A stretch of DNA of 64,000 bases from Pseudaminobacter sp040045035 (GTDB taxonomy: Bacteria; Pseudomonadota; Alphaproteobacteria; Rhizobiales; Rhizobiaceae). The notes under the pieces were generated by a model. The model ran no database searches and was not told the DNA's origin. It saw nothing but the letters and a program-made list of their open reading frames with translations. The translations under genes were made by a program, and so were the position numbers. Every line of letters begins with the position of its first letter. Within the stretch, counting starts at the first letter, position 1. The DNA is taken from positions 62,001-126,000 of the forward strand of contig NZ_JBDZDS010000002.1 of assembly GCF_040045035.1 (NCBI RefSeq). Direction: 5' to 3'. Below are positions 24,152 to 32,414 of the stretch, one piece after another.

Positions 24152-25161
24152 GCTTCAAGGCCGGCCCGCGCAACCTCATCACCGACGTCGCCGGACTGAG
24201 GATCGGCAACGCTTCGGATGAGCGCCTGAAATCCGGCGTCTCCGTGGTGCTCTGCGATGATCCTGCGGTGGCCAGCGTGCAGGTGCTGGGCGGCGCACCG
24301 GGCACGCGCGAGACCGACCTTCTGGAGCCGCACAATTCGGTCGAGGCAATCAATGCCGTGATGCTGTCGGGCGGTTCAGCTTTCGGGCTCGACGCCGCCT
24401 CCGGCGTGCAGGCGGCGCTGCGCGAGCGCGGCGTGGGCTTTGCGGTCGCCGACCAGCGCATCCCCATCGTGCCGGGCGCGATCCTGTTCGACCTGATCAA
24501 TGGCGGCGACAAGAACTGGGGCCGCTTTCCGCCCTATCGCGAGCTTGGCTTCGAGGCGGTCCAGAACGCGGCGATCGATTTCGAGATCGGTACCGCCGGC
24601 GCCGGCACGGGCACACTGGTGGCCGGACTGAAGGGCGGCCTCGGCTCGGCTTCGACCGTGCTGGAAAGCGGTATCACCGTGGGCGCGCTCGTGGCGGTGA
24701 ACGCGGTCGGCGCGGTCACGGTCGGCCGCAGCCGGCATTTCTGGGCTGCCCCCTTCGAGATCGGCGACGAATTCGGCGGGCTCGGCCTGCCCTCGCCCCT
24801 GCCCGAGGAGGCAACCAATATTGAGCTGAAGTTCCGCCACAAGCCAACAGCCGGCACCAACACCACCATCGGGGTCATTGCCACCGATGCGGTGCTGACC
24901 AAGGCGGCGGCCAAGCGACTCGCAATCTCCGCGCATGATGGCTATGCCCGTGCGATCTGGCCGGCCCATACGCCAATGGATGGCGACCTCATCTTTGGTC
25001 TCGCTACCGGAAAGAGCGGCATTGCGCCCGACCCCGACGACACGACCGACCTTTACGCTGCCGCCAGCGCCACGATGGCACGCGCCATCGCGCGGGCGAT
25101 CTACGCGGCCAAGCCCGCGCCTGGCGACCTCATGCCGGTGTGGTCTTCACTGTCGAGCTGA
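24148..25161 (+). CDS. P1 family peptidase (DmpA/BapA-type aminopeptidase)
   Basis: 337 residues of the self-cleaving DmpA/L-aminopeptidase D-esterase family. Seen are the N-terminal GPRNLITDVAGLRIGNA, the VMLSGGSAFGLDAASGV segment and the autocleavage region TAGTNTTIGVIATDA, in which N238-T239 should be cut to expose the N-terminal threonine nucleophile. Members release N-terminal residues, often beta-amino or D-residues. No signal peptide is seen, so it acts in the cytoplasm. It overlaps the binding-protein gene by 4 bp, and its last 32 bp overlap the convergent DUF2171 gene. Confidence 0.88.
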   Translation: MSFKAGPRNLITDVAGLRIGNASDERLKSGVSVVLCDDPAVASVQVLGGAPGTRETDLLEPHNSVEAINAVMLSGGSAFGLDAASGVQAALRERGVGFAVADQRIPIVPGAILFDLINGGDKNWGRFPPYRELGFEAVQNAAIDFEIGTAGAGTGTLVAGLKGGLGSASTVLESGITVGALVAVNAVGAVTVGRSRHFWAAPFEIGDEFGGLGLPSPLPEEATNIELKFRHKPTAGTNTTIGVIATDAVLTKAAAKRLAISAHDGYARAIWPAHTPMDGDLIFGLATGKSGIAPDPDDTTDLYAAASATMARAIARAIYAAKPAPGDLMPVWSSLSS

Positions 25162-25441
25162 GCGGCTGGTGGCCGTCCTCCTCCTCCTCGAAGGTCACGG
25201 CGACATTTGAGTTGGCCGACAGGCGCACCTTGTCGCCCTCGACCTCTGCCACGAGCGTCAGCGGAATATAGTGGTTGTGATGGCGGTGCGAACCCTGCCC
25301 GCTATCTAGCTTTGACAGCCTGATACGCTGGCGAACCACTGCGTCGACGGTGCCGACATGCACGCCATCGGCGCCGATGACCTCCATCTGCTCGCGTATC
25401 TGGTTGATGGCTTCTTCGCGCAATTGGTCGGCGGTAGTCAC
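25130..25441 (-). CDS. DUF2171 domain protein
   Basis: 103 residues: a short helical lead (TTADQLREEAINQIREQMEV), then the DUF2171 pattern IGADGVHVGTVDAVVRQRIRLSK with HNHYIPLTLVAEVEGDKVRL, a PRC-barrel-like small beta domain. The function is unknown. The GTG start has an excellent GGGAGG upstream. Its 3' end overlaps the P1 peptidase gene tail to tail by 32 bp. Confidence 0.78.
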   Translation of the reverse strand: MTTADQLREEAINQIREQMEVIGADGVHVGTVDAVVRQRIRLSKLDSGQGSHRHHNHYIPLTLVAEVEGDKVRLSANSNVAVTFEEEEDGHQPLSSTVKTTPA

Positions 25442-25602
25442 GGCGGTTTCCTCCCTTCGACGGGCTTGTCCGGATAACGCCCCGTGGCCGATTTGGATGC
25501 ATATCTGCCGCCAGCTCGCGTTTGTTGGTATGCTCTGCGCATTGAGCAATGGGGCTCGGTCTGTTAGGAGCCCCCCATTCAACGCTTAACGGACAGCTCG
25601 AC

Positions 25603-26910
25603 ATGATCCCTCGCTATTCGCGCCCGGAAATGGTGGCCATCTGGTCGCCGGAAACCAAATTCCGCATCTGGTTCGAGATTGAGGCCTATGCCTGCGACGC
25701 GCTGGCCGAGATCGGCGTCATCCCCAAGGACGCGGCCAGGACCATCTGGGAAAAGGGTGGCGCGGCCAAGTTCGACGTGGCGCGCATCGACGAGATCGAA
25801 GCCGTCACCAAGCATGACGTGATCGCCTTCCTGACGCATCTGGCGGAATTCATCGGCCCAGACGCCCGCTTCGTGCACCAGGGCATGACCTCGTCGGACG
25901 TCCTCGACACCACGCTCAACATCCAGCTGGTGCGCGCGGCCGACCTCTTGCTGGCTGACATGGACCGCGTGCTCGCCGCGTTGAAGACCCGCGCCTTCGA
26001 GCACAAGGACACGATCCGCATCGGCCGCAGCCACGGCATCCATGCCGAGCCGACCACGATGGGCCTGACCTTTGCCCGCTTCTATGCCGAGATGTCGCGC
26101 AACCGGGCACGCCTGGTCGCGGCGCGCGCGGAAATCGCCACCGGCGCGATTTCGGGCGCGGTCGGCACCTTCGCCAATATCGACCCCTATGTTGAGGAAT
26201 ATGTCTGCGCCAAGCTCGGCCTCGCGCCCGAGCCTGTTTCCACGCAGGTCATCCCGCGCGACCGGCACGCCATGTTCTTCGCCACGCTCGGCGTCATCGC
26301 TTCCTCGATGGAAAACGTTGCCATCGAGATCCGTCACATGCAGCGCACCGAGGTGCTGGAGGCCGAAGAATTCTTCTCGCCCGGCCAGAAGGGCTCGTCG
26401 GCCATGCCGCACAAGCGCAATCCGGTGCTGACGGAAAACCTCACCGGCCTGGCCCGCCTCGTGCGCATGTCGGTAACCCCGGCGATGGAAAACGTGGCGC
26501 TCTGGCACGAGCGCGACATCAGCCATTCGAGCGTCGAGCGCGCCATCGGCCCCGACACCACCATCACCCTCGACTTCGCGCTGAACCGGCTCGCCGGCGT
26601 CATCGAGAAGCTGGTGATCTACCCGGACAATATGCTGAAGAACCTGAACAAGTTCCGGGGTCTGGTGCATTCGCAGCGCGTGCTCCTGGCGCTCACACAG
26701 GCCGGCGTCTCCCGCGAGGACGCCTATCGGCTCGTCCAGCGCAACGCCATGAAGGTTTGGGAAGAAGGCAAGGATTTCCTTGAGGAACTTCTGGGCGACC
26801 AGGAAGTCCGGGCCGCGCTTTCGGAAGAGGCGATCCGCGAAAAGTTCGACCTCGGCTACCACACCAAGCATGTCGACACGATCTTCAAGCGGGTGTTCGG
26901 GGAAAGCTGA
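25603..26910 (+). CDS. purB: Adenylosuccinate lyase
   Basis: 435 residues. The enzyme cleaves SAICAR to AICAR and adenylosuccinate to AMP. The family signature SSAMPHKRNPV is intact, with the catalytic His region GRSHGIHAEPTTMG and the substrate loop HQGMTSSDVLDTTLN. The C-terminal helices end with the normal YHTKHVDTIFKRVFG. The start MIPRYSRPEM is the standard one. It is separated from the pur cluster starting at 31 kb by small unrelated genes. Confidence 0.96.
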   Translation: MIPRYSRPEMVAIWSPETKFRIWFEIEAYACDALAEIGVIPKDAARTIWEKGGAAKFDVARIDEIEAVTKHDVIAFLTHLAEFIGPDARFVHQGMTSSDVLDTTLNIQLVRAADLLLADMDRVLAALKTRAFEHKDTIRIGRSHGIHAEPTTMGLTFARFYAEMSRNRARLVAARAEIATGAISGAVGTFANIDPYVEEYVCAKLGLAPEPVSTQVIPRDRHAMFFATLGVIASSMENVAIEIRHMQRTEVLEAEEFFSPGQKGSSAMPHKRNPVLTENLTGLARLVRMSVTPAMENVALWHERDISHSSVERAIGPDTTITLDFALNRLAGVIEKLVIYPDNMLKNLNKFRGLVHSQRVLLALTQAGVSREDAYRLVQRNAMKVWEEGKDFLEELLGDQEVRAALSEEAIREKFDLGYHTKHVDTIFKRVFGES

Positions 26911-27013
26911 AGCAAGCACCCAGGGCGGCTCGGGAGGGGAAACTAGGCGCCCCTCACCCGGCCTCCGGCGCGCTACGTTCCCGAACACCGGAGCACATTT
27001 CTGGAGGCATGGA

Positions 27014-27277
27014 ATGAGCACTTTGACGCTGGCCAATGATCCGCTCGCCTCGGATGTCGTGATCTCCGACGACATGCTCCGTGTATTCCTCGAAGACGGG
27101 CGTGAACTTTCCGTGCCGCTCGAATGGTTTCCACGCCTGCGCGACGCTTCGGCGAGCGAGCAGCAGAACTGGCGGCTGATCGGGCACGGCGAAGGCATTC
27201 ACTGGCCTGAGATTGACGAAGACATTTCCGTCGAGGGGCTCCTGGCCGGGCGCGGCGCGAAACGCCACGCTGCCTGA
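27014..27277 (+). CDS. DUF2442 domain protein
   Basis: 87 residues: VVISDDMLRVFLEDGRELSVPLEWFPRL, then NWRLIGHGEGIHWPEIDEDISVEGLL, the typical DUF2442 pattern found in small proteins and antitoxin-like partners. No DUF4160 or toxin-like gene lies next to it, so it is probably a solitary member. GGAGG lies 6 bp before the ATG. It is convergent with the VOC gene, 8 bp between stops. Confidence 0.82.
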   Translation: MSTLTLANDPLASDVVISDDMLRVFLEDGRELSVPLEWFPRLRDASASEQQNWRLIGHGEGIHWPEIDEDISVEGLLAGRGAKRHAA

Positions 27278-27285
27278 ACGACCAC

Positions 27286-28182
27286 CTACGCGGAAGGCAC
27301 CGTCCTGATGACTGTGCCCCACGGGTCTTCCCGGGTATCACTCGCCTTGGCATTCGCCGAACGCATCTCGACCCAGCTCAAGCCGGTGCGGCCGGCGTCG
27401 CGCTTCCCCGCATGCGGGCTCTGCCACGAATTGGCGCCGATGTGGTGGTGATAGCCGCCTGATGACAGGAACACTGCCTGTCCGCCATACAACGCCACCG
27501 TGTCGAAGCCGAATTCCTTGTGCCACCAGGCCTCGGCTTCCTTCGGATCACCAACGCGCAGATGCACATGGCCGATCACGCTGTTTTCCGGCGCGCCCTT
27601 CCATTCGGCGTTGTCGGCCGGCACCGAAGCGAGCACGTCTGGCACATTCAGGCCGATGGTCGCCATTTCGACGTGCGGGCCGGTCCAGTTCCAGTTTTCG
27701 CGAGGACGATCGGCGTAGATCTCGATCCCGTTGCCTTCGGGGTCGGTCAGATACAGCGCCTCGCTGACCAGATGGTCCGATGCGCCGTCGACCGGAATGC
27801 GCTGGTCTATGGCATACCGGACCCAGCGGCCGAGATCGGCGCGCTCGGGCAGCAGGAAGGCGGTGTGGAACAGCCCGGCGCTGCGCGGATCGTCCGGCCT
27901 TGCCGCCGTATCGGCCTCGATGTCGAGCAGCGGCCGGTTTCCGGCGCCCAGCGTGATGACCGAGCCGTCCCGCGAAAGTTCATTAAGCCCGAGCACCGTG
28001 CGGTAGTAGGCCGCTAGTTTGTCGGCGTCCTTCGCCTTGAGGCCGACGCGGGAAACGCTGATCGGCGTGGTGGCGGCAAATGGCAGTTCGCTCATGTTCG
28101 GCTCCGTGTGGCCGGCACCCACCGTCGCCCCGAGGGCGATCAAGGCGGCGCTACCGACCAGTTTGCGTCGTGTCAGTTCCAA
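27286..28182 (-). CDS. VOC-family (CatE-like) dioxygenase-fold protein
   Basis: Up to 298 residues with two vicinal-oxygen-chelate modules (about 40-150 and 165-290). In the second module the metal ligands are visible: His in VIGHVHLRVGD, His in GGYHHHIGAN and Glu in LSWVEMRS. The first module has Arg where the first ligand would be (SVSRVGLKAKD). It resembles catechol 2,3-dioxygenase-like CatE; the substrate is unknown. From a TTG start the protein begins with a twin-arginine-like leader (TRRKLVGSAALIALGATVGA). An ATG at 28095 (MSELPF) with CGGAG upstream would give a cytoplasmic form of 269 residues. Confidence 0.78.
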   Translation of the reverse strand: MELTRRKLVGSAALIALGATVGAGHTEPNMSELPFAATTPISVSRVGLKAKDADKLAAYYRTVLGLNELSRDGSVITLGAGNRPLLDIEADTAARPDDPRSAGLFHTAFLLPERADLGRWVRYAIDQRIPVDGASDHLVSEALYLTDPEGNGIEIYADRPRENWNWTGPHVEMATIGLNVPDVLASVPADNAEWKGAPENSVIGHVHLRVGDPKEAEAWWHKEFGFDTVALYGGQAVFLSSGGYHHHIGANSWQSPHAGKRDAGRTGLSWVEMRSANAKASDTREDPWGTVIRTVPSA

Positions 28183-28396
28183 AGCAACTCTCCGGCCAAC
28201 ACGGCTGTTTCGTCATCTCATAAATCTGCGAGGATGATCGTTCACACAAGACGGCAAGCAGCGAACACCGCGTTCACCAATTCGACAGTTAACGGTGCTG
28301 TCGCAATTACCGATTGTACCAACCGGCGAAAAGCGGCGACGCATTGGCTGCCTATCTGATAGCTGTGGCAACAAAGATCGTATTCGAGTGCGCTTC

Positions 28397-28870
28397 ATGA
28401 GCTCCGAGCAATCCCCCTCCCTGCGCCCGGCATGTCAAGGCGATGGCCGCGCCGTGTTCGATGTCACGCGCCTTTCCGTGCGCACGCTTGCGAGGAACCA
28501 CTATTCCCCCGGGCAGATCGCCGCCTGGATGGGCGACCGCACCCCGGACTATTACGAAGCGCTTATTGCGAAAGGGCAGATGGTCGTCGCCGAGCAAAAC
28601 GACAGGATTGTCGGTTTTGTTGACTCCGAGCCTGGAGAGGTCACCCGGCTGTTTCTTTTGGAGGAGGCAGCCGGTTCTGGCCTCGGCAAGCGGTTGCTCG
28701 AAATTGGCATAATGAATGCCCGCTTGGGGCACGACGGACCGATCCGGGTCGAGTCCACGATCAATGCCGAGGGCTTTTACCAGCGGCATGGCTTCCGCAC
28801 GCTCAAAAGAGGTTTTTTCTCCCACGGTGTGGGCGGAGACCCGATCGAAATCGTGCACATGGAGTTGTAA
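28397..28870 (+). CDS. GNAT family N-acetyltransferase
   Basis: 157 residues. The acetyl-CoA loop is AAGSGLGKRLLEIGI, preceded by VTRLFLLEE and followed by VESTINAEGFYQRHGFRTL, with the N-terminal LRPACQGDGRAVFDVTRLSV and SPGQIAAWMGDRTPDYYEAL. The pattern FYQRHGF is usual for small-molecule or amino-acid acetyltransferases. The substrate is not known. The gene lies 106 bp before a serine hydrolase gene on the same strand. Confidence 0.85.
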   Translation: MSSEQSPSLRPACQGDGRAVFDVTRLSVRTLARNHYSPGQIAAWMGDRTPDYYEALIAKGQMVVAEQNDRIVGFVDSEPGEVTRLFLLEEAAGSGLGKRLLEIGIMNARLGHDGPIRVESTINAEGFYQRHGFRTLKRGFFSHGVGGDPIEIVHMEL

Positions 28871-28976
28871 CGGGAAGGAGCTTTTGCACGCAGGGCCAGG
28901 GCTCGACCAAGTGGCGCCGTTCGTTCGAGCGCCTTGGAGGTTGCACCGCGGCAAACGCGTCGCTACATGCGCGGTC

Positions 28977-29531
28977 ATGAAGGTCAAAGACGCAGATATC
29001 CTGATCGTTCCCGGCTACACCAATTCAGGGCCGGATCACTGGCAGAGCCGCTGGGAGGCAAAACTCTCAACGGCGCGGCGCGTGCAGCAAGCCGAATGGT
29101 CCAAGCCCGTGCGCGAGGACTGGGTCGAAGCCGTCGCAAAGGCGGTGAACGAGGCTGAAAAGCCGGTGGTGATCGTCGCCCATTCGCTCGGCGTGCCGAC
29201 CGTCGTCCATGCTATCCCCCTGTTCGACAGGCCGGTTGCCGGTGCCTTTCTGGTCGCGCCGCCGGACGTCGCCAATCCCGCGATCCGGCCGAAGCATCTG
29301 ATGACCTTTGGCCCCTACCCGCGCGACCCGTTGCCCTTTCCATCGGTCGTCGTATCGAGCAGCAACGATCCGTTCTGTTCACAGGAGATCGCGGCCGACA
29401 TCGCCTCTGCATGGGGCTCGCACTTCATCCACGCGGGCGAGGCCGGCCACATCAACAGCGATGCCGGATACGGCCCATGGCCGGAAGGCTCCATGGCGTT
29501 CGCAAACTTCCTGACCCGCCTGCCGGGCTGA
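28977..29531 (+). CDS. RBBP9/YdeN-type serine hydrolase
   Basis: 184 residues, a compact alpha/beta hydrolase. LIVPGYTNSGPDHWQSRWE is the family N-terminal signature, the nucleophile elbow is IVAHSLGVPTVVHA (GxSxG variant AHSLG), Asp lies in VVVSSSNDPFCS, and His in HAGEAGHINSDAGYGPWPEG. Members are small esterase-like hydrolases, mostly of unknown physiological substrate. No signal peptide is seen. The ATG gives the usual length; the frame is open further upstream but lacks similarity. Confidence 0.88.
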   Translation: MKVKDADILIVPGYTNSGPDHWQSRWEAKLSTARRVQQAEWSKPVREDWVEAVAKAVNEAEKPVVIVAHSLGVPTVVHAIPLFDRPVAGAFLVAPPDVANPAIRPKHLMTFGPYPRDPLPFPSVVVSSSNDPFCSQEIAADIASAWGSHFIHAGEAGHINSDAGYGPWPEGSMAFANFLTRLPG

Positions 29532-29554
29532 GGCGTGGCCCCGAAAGCCTTGCC

Positions 29555-30364
29555 TCAGTAACCGGTCGAACCGGAGGCCTTTGGCGGCTGCGACTGCTTC
29601 AGGCTGCCGCGTGCGGCGGCAAGCAGGTGTTCAGCGCCGAGCGCGATGTAGCGGTGCTCGGTGCCGAGCGCGAGGAAGCGATAGCCCATCTCCACGAAAC
29701 GGCCGCTCATGGCCGCATTCACCACAAAGATGCCCGCGTGCTTGCCAGCTGCCTTGGCCCGTCCGGCGATGCGGGCCACGGTTTCCATCATGTCTTCCAG
29801 CTTGCCGTCCACCGTGGCACCTTCGGTCCAGGCTATGGAGAAGTCGGCGGGGCCGACGAAGATGCCGTCGATGCCGGGCGTTTCAAGGATGCCGTCCAGC
29901 GCATCCAGCGCCGCCCGCGTCTCGATCATGGCGAAGGAAACGGTAGCTGCGTTGCTTTCCCGCAGCCACGCGACCGGGTCCTTGCTGCCGGCGCGAGGTG
30001 CGGCGAAGCTCGGCCCCCAGGAGCGTTCGCCGACTGGCGGATACTTCATTGCCGCCGCGAAGCGACGGGCTTCGTCCACCGAATTGACCATCGGTGCAAT
30101 CACCGCTTCCGCGCCGAAGTCCAGCGCGCGGCTGGCCATCTCGAAGCGCCCGACCGGAATGCGCACAACCGGATGGCGGTCGGCGCGCATCACCGGGACG
30201 ATGCTGCGCAGGATGCTGTCCTCGTGGTGGCCGCCGTGCTGCATGTCGAGCGTGACTGCATCGAAGCCCTGCGCGGCGACTATCTCGACCGTCAGCGCGT
30301 CCGGGACACCGGACCAGGCAGTAAGCAGCGTTTCGCCGGCATTCAGGCGGGATGCGAGGGTCAT
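29555..30364 (-). CDS. HpcH/HpaI-family aldolase
   Basis: 269 residues of the class II pyruvate-aldolase family (4-hydroxy-2-oxovalerate/HpaI type). Seen are GFDAVTLDMQHGGHHEDSI, VVRIPVGRFEMASRALDFGA, VIAPMVNSVDEARRFAAAMKYPPVGERSWG and the metal/substrate strand VSFAMIETRAALDALDGIL with GIDGIFVGPADFSIA. The Glu and Asp metal ligands (MIET and GPAD) are in place. It should split a 2-keto-3-deoxy acid to pyruvate plus an aldehyde; the natural substrate is open. The ATG has AAGGAG upstream. Confidence 0.88.
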   Translation of the reverse strand: MTLASRLNAGETLLTAWSGVPDALTVEIVAAQGFDAVTLDMQHGGHHEDSILRSIVPVMRADRHPVVRIPVGRFEMASRALDFGAEAVIAPMVNSVDEARRFAAAMKYPPVGERSWGPSFAAPRAGSKDPVAWLRESNAATVSFAMIETRAALDALDGILETPGIDGIFVGPADFSIAWTEGATVDGKLEDMMETVARIAGRAKAAGKHAGIFVVNAAMSGRFVEMGYRFLALGTEHRYIALGAEHLLAAARGSLKQSQPPKASGSTGY

Positions 30365-30413
30365 GGGCAACTCCTTGAATCTGCCGCCATCTGATCCGGA
30401 AACTGCCTGCAAG

Positions 30414-30445
30414 GCAAAGAAAAACCGCCCGGCTTGCGGGCGGTT
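30414..30445 (-). terminator. Terminator after the ATP synthase zeta gene
   Basis: On the minus strand AACCGCCCG (30445-30437) pairs with CGGGCGGTT (30431-30423) around a 5-base loop, and the stem runs into TTTCTTTG. It separates the DUF1476 gene from the aldolase gene downstream. Confidence 0.85.
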
Positions 30446-30468
30446 CGTTGGTCCAGTGCCGAATGACC

Positions 30469-30789
30469 TCAGCTCTGCCTGATCTGTGCCGCGGCAGTCG
30501 CGAGCATTTCGTCCATGGTGCGACGGATCTGATGGTCAGACTGTTCCACGCCAGCGGCATCGAAATCGCGGCGGATCTTGCGGAACACGTCGTGATCGCC
30601 CGCTTCCTCGATGTCCGCCACCACCACTTCCTTGGCGTAGGCCTCGGCTTCGGCTCCCGTCTTGCCGAGCTTTTCGGCAGCCCAGAGACCGAGCATCTTG
30701 TTGCGCCGCGCCGTAGCCTTGAACCGCAACTCCTCATCCATGACGAACTTCTTTTCGAAGCCCTCTTCGCGGTCCTTCATACTGGTCAT
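30469..30789 (-). CDS. ATP synthase zeta subunit-like inhibitor (DUF1476)
   Basis: 106 residues. The family start MTSMKDREEGFEKKFVMDEE is clear, followed by LRFKATARRNKMLGLWAAEKLG and a four-helix body ending in RRTMDEMLATAAAQIRQ. In Paracoccus this protein is the zeta subunit that blocks ATP hydrolysis by the F1 motor through its N-terminal inhibitory helix; it is specific to alphaproteobacteria. GGAGGA lies 7 bp before the ATG. It is divergent from purC, with about 270 bp between starts. Confidence 0.92.
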   Translation of the reverse strand: MTSMKDREEGFEKKFVMDEELRFKATARRNKMLGLWAAEKLGKTGAEAEAYAKEVVVADIEEAGDHDVFRKIRRDFDAAGVEQSDHQIRRTMDEMLATAAAQIRQS

Positions 30790-31058
30790 GCGCAATTCCT
30801 CCGAGTCAATGCCGATTCGCCACAAACTATATGGGTTGGGTCAACAGAAACCGAAAGCGGTTTTCGGGTCAATATGGACACCCGGATGCCGCACTGCGGC
30901 ATTTCGCTTGCGAAAGCGGTTGATCGCGAAGATTTGTTGATTGAGCAAACGGCGCGTTTGGGATAGAGACCGCCTTGAAACCCCAACCGCCGCGCGATTG
31001 CCGGCGAGATGCAGGGAGCGGCAAGAGCCGTACGCCCTTGAATTCAGAGAACAACGAG

Positions 31059-31826
31059 ATGAAACATCGCCGCCGCATCTATGAAGGCAAGGCCAAGATC
31101 CTTTATGAAGGACCCGAGCCGGGCACGCTGATCCAGTTCTTCAAGGACGACGCCACCGCCTTCAACAAAAAGAAGCACGACATTGTCGATGGCAAGGGCG
31201 TGCTGAACAACCGCATCTCCGAGCACATCTTCACCCATCTCAACCGGATGGGCATCCCGACCCACTTCATCCGCCGCCTCAACATGCGTGAGCAGCTGAT
31301 CAAGGAAGTCGAGATCATCCCGCTCGAGATCGTCGTGCGCAACATCGCCGCCGGCTCGCTGGCCAAGCGCCTCGGCATCGAGGAAGGCACCGTGCTGCCG
31401 CGCTCGATCATCGAGTTCTACTACAAGGCCGACGCACTCGACGACCCGATGGTGTCGGAAGAGCACATCACCGCCTTCGGCTGGGCAAGCCCGCAGGAAA
31501 TCGACGACATCATGGCCCTCGCCATCCGCGTCAACGACTTCCTCTCCGGCCTGTTCCTCGGCGTCGGCATCCAGCTCGTCGACTTCAAGATCGAGTGCGG
31601 CCGCCTGTTCGAGGGCGACATGATGCGCATCGTCGTCGCCGACGAGATCTCGCCCGACAGCTGCCGCCTGTGGGACGTCAACACCCAGGACAAGCTCGAC
31701 AAGGACCGCTTCCGCCGCGACATGGGCGGGCTCGTCGAAGCCTACCAGGAAGTGGCCCGCCGGCTCGGCATCATGAACGAAAACGAGCCGCCGCGCCCCA
31801 CCGGCCCGGTCCTCGTAAAGCACTGA
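31059..31826 (+). CDS. purC: SAICAR synthetase
   Basis: 255 residues. The enzyme joins CAIR and aspartate with ATP in purine synthesis. Signatures seen are RRRIYEGKAKILYEGPEPGT, KDDATAFNKKKHDIVDGKG, VEIIPLEIVVRNIAAGSLAKR and LVDFKIECGRLFEGDMMRIV followed by VADEISPDSCRLWD. Length is normal. It is the first gene of the pur cluster and is followed by a perfect 10-bp hairpin before purS. Confidence 0.96.
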   Translation: MKHRRRIYEGKAKILYEGPEPGTLIQFFKDDATAFNKKKHDIVDGKGVLNNRISEHIFTHLNRMGIPTHFIRRLNMREQLIKEVEIIPLEIVVRNIAAGSLAKRLGIEEGTVLPRSIIEFYYKADALDDPMVSEEHITAFGWASPQEIDDIMALAIRVNDFLSGLFLGVGIQLVDFKIECGRLFEGDMMRIVVADEISPDSCRLWDVNTQDKLDKDRFRRDMGGLVEAYQEVARRLGIMNENEPPRPTGPVLVKH

Positions 31827-31835
31827 AGCAAATCC

Positions 31836-31870
31836 TCGGGCGCGTCCAAAAACGCGCCCGAACAACTTTT
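31836..31870 (+). terminator. Hairpin between purC and purS (terminator or attenuator)
   Basis: TCGGGCGCGT (31836-31845) and ACGCGCCCGA (31852-31861) form a perfect 10-bp stem around CCAAAA, followed by ACAACTTTTAG. The T-run is short and displaced, so partial termination between purC and purS is more likely than a full stop. Confidence 0.6.
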
Positions 31871-31890
31871 AGTCGACTTCCCGGAGTGAA

Positions 31891-32139
31891 ATGCCCGTGA
31901 TCAAGGCCCGCGTAACCGTCACCCTCAAGAACGGCGTGCTCGACCCGCAAGGCAAGGCGATCGAACATGCGCTCGGCAGCCTCGGCTTCGAAGGCGTCGG
32001 ACAGGTTCGCCAGGGCAAGGTGTTCGACATCGAGATCGAAGGCACCGACGCCGCCAAGGCCGAAGCCGACCTCAAGGCCATGTGCGACAAGCTTCTGGCG
32101 AACACGGTCATCGAGAACTATAGTGTGTCCATAACCTGA
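31891..32139 (+). CDS. purS: FGAM synthase subunit PurS
   Basis: 82 residues: IKARVTVTLKNGVLDPQGKA, IEHALGSLGFEGVGQVRQGK, and LLANTVIENYSVSI, the normal PurS pattern. PurS bridges PurL and PurQ and helps move ammonia from the glutaminase to the FGAR-amidating site. It lies upstream of a small coiled-coil gene and purQ on the same transcript. Confidence 0.95.
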   Translation: MPVIKARVTVTLKNGVLDPQGKAIEHALGSLGFEGVGQVRQGKVFDIEIEGTDAAKAEADLKAMCDKLLANTVIENYSVSIT

Positions 32140-32159
32140 GGTTGAAGCCGGAGGGTGTA

Positions 32160-32414
32160 GTGGCTGAAGCTACGAATGATCTGATCCTGGAAATACTGAA
32201 GAGTCTTCAGGGCGACGTACGTCTGCTGAAGGATGGACAAAGCGAGATCAAGCAAGAATTGATCTCCATCCGCGGCCACATAATCTCGATGCAGAGCGAC
32301 ATCAGCAATATCTACGGCATTCTCGCCCGCCATGACGATCGCCTCGATCGCATAGAACGCCGTCTCGAACTGCGCGAACTCGCCGAAACGCAAAGGCCTT
32401 ACGAACCGAAATGA
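32160..32414 (+). CDS. Small coiled-coil protein between purS and purQ
   Basis: 84 residues, unrecognised beyond being almost wholly helical with heptads: NDLILEILKSLQGDVRLLKD, QSEIKQELISIRGHIISMQS, ILARHDDRLDRIERRLELRE. No cysteines, membrane segment or enzyme motif are present. A GTG start follows CGGAGGG by 4-5 bp. The stop overlaps the purQ start as ATGA, so purQ translation is coupled to it. Base use is less GC-rich than the pur genes around it. Similar short trimeric-coil-like proteins occur in rhizobia near other genes. A role in FGAM synthase assembly is only suggested by position. Confidence 0.75.
   Translation: MAEATNDLILEILKSLQGDVRLLKDGQSEIKQELISIRGHIISMQSDISNIYGILARHDDRLDRIERRLELRELAETQRPYEPK

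Noticed and set aside
25579..27198. Minus-strand open frame of about 540 codons
   Set aside because: Antisense to purB and the DUF2442 gene; shadow composition.
28183..28396. Possible promoter or small RNA in the VOC-GNAT divergent gap
   Set aside because: About 210 bp, slightly AT-richer, but no convincing hexamers, hairpin or open frame.
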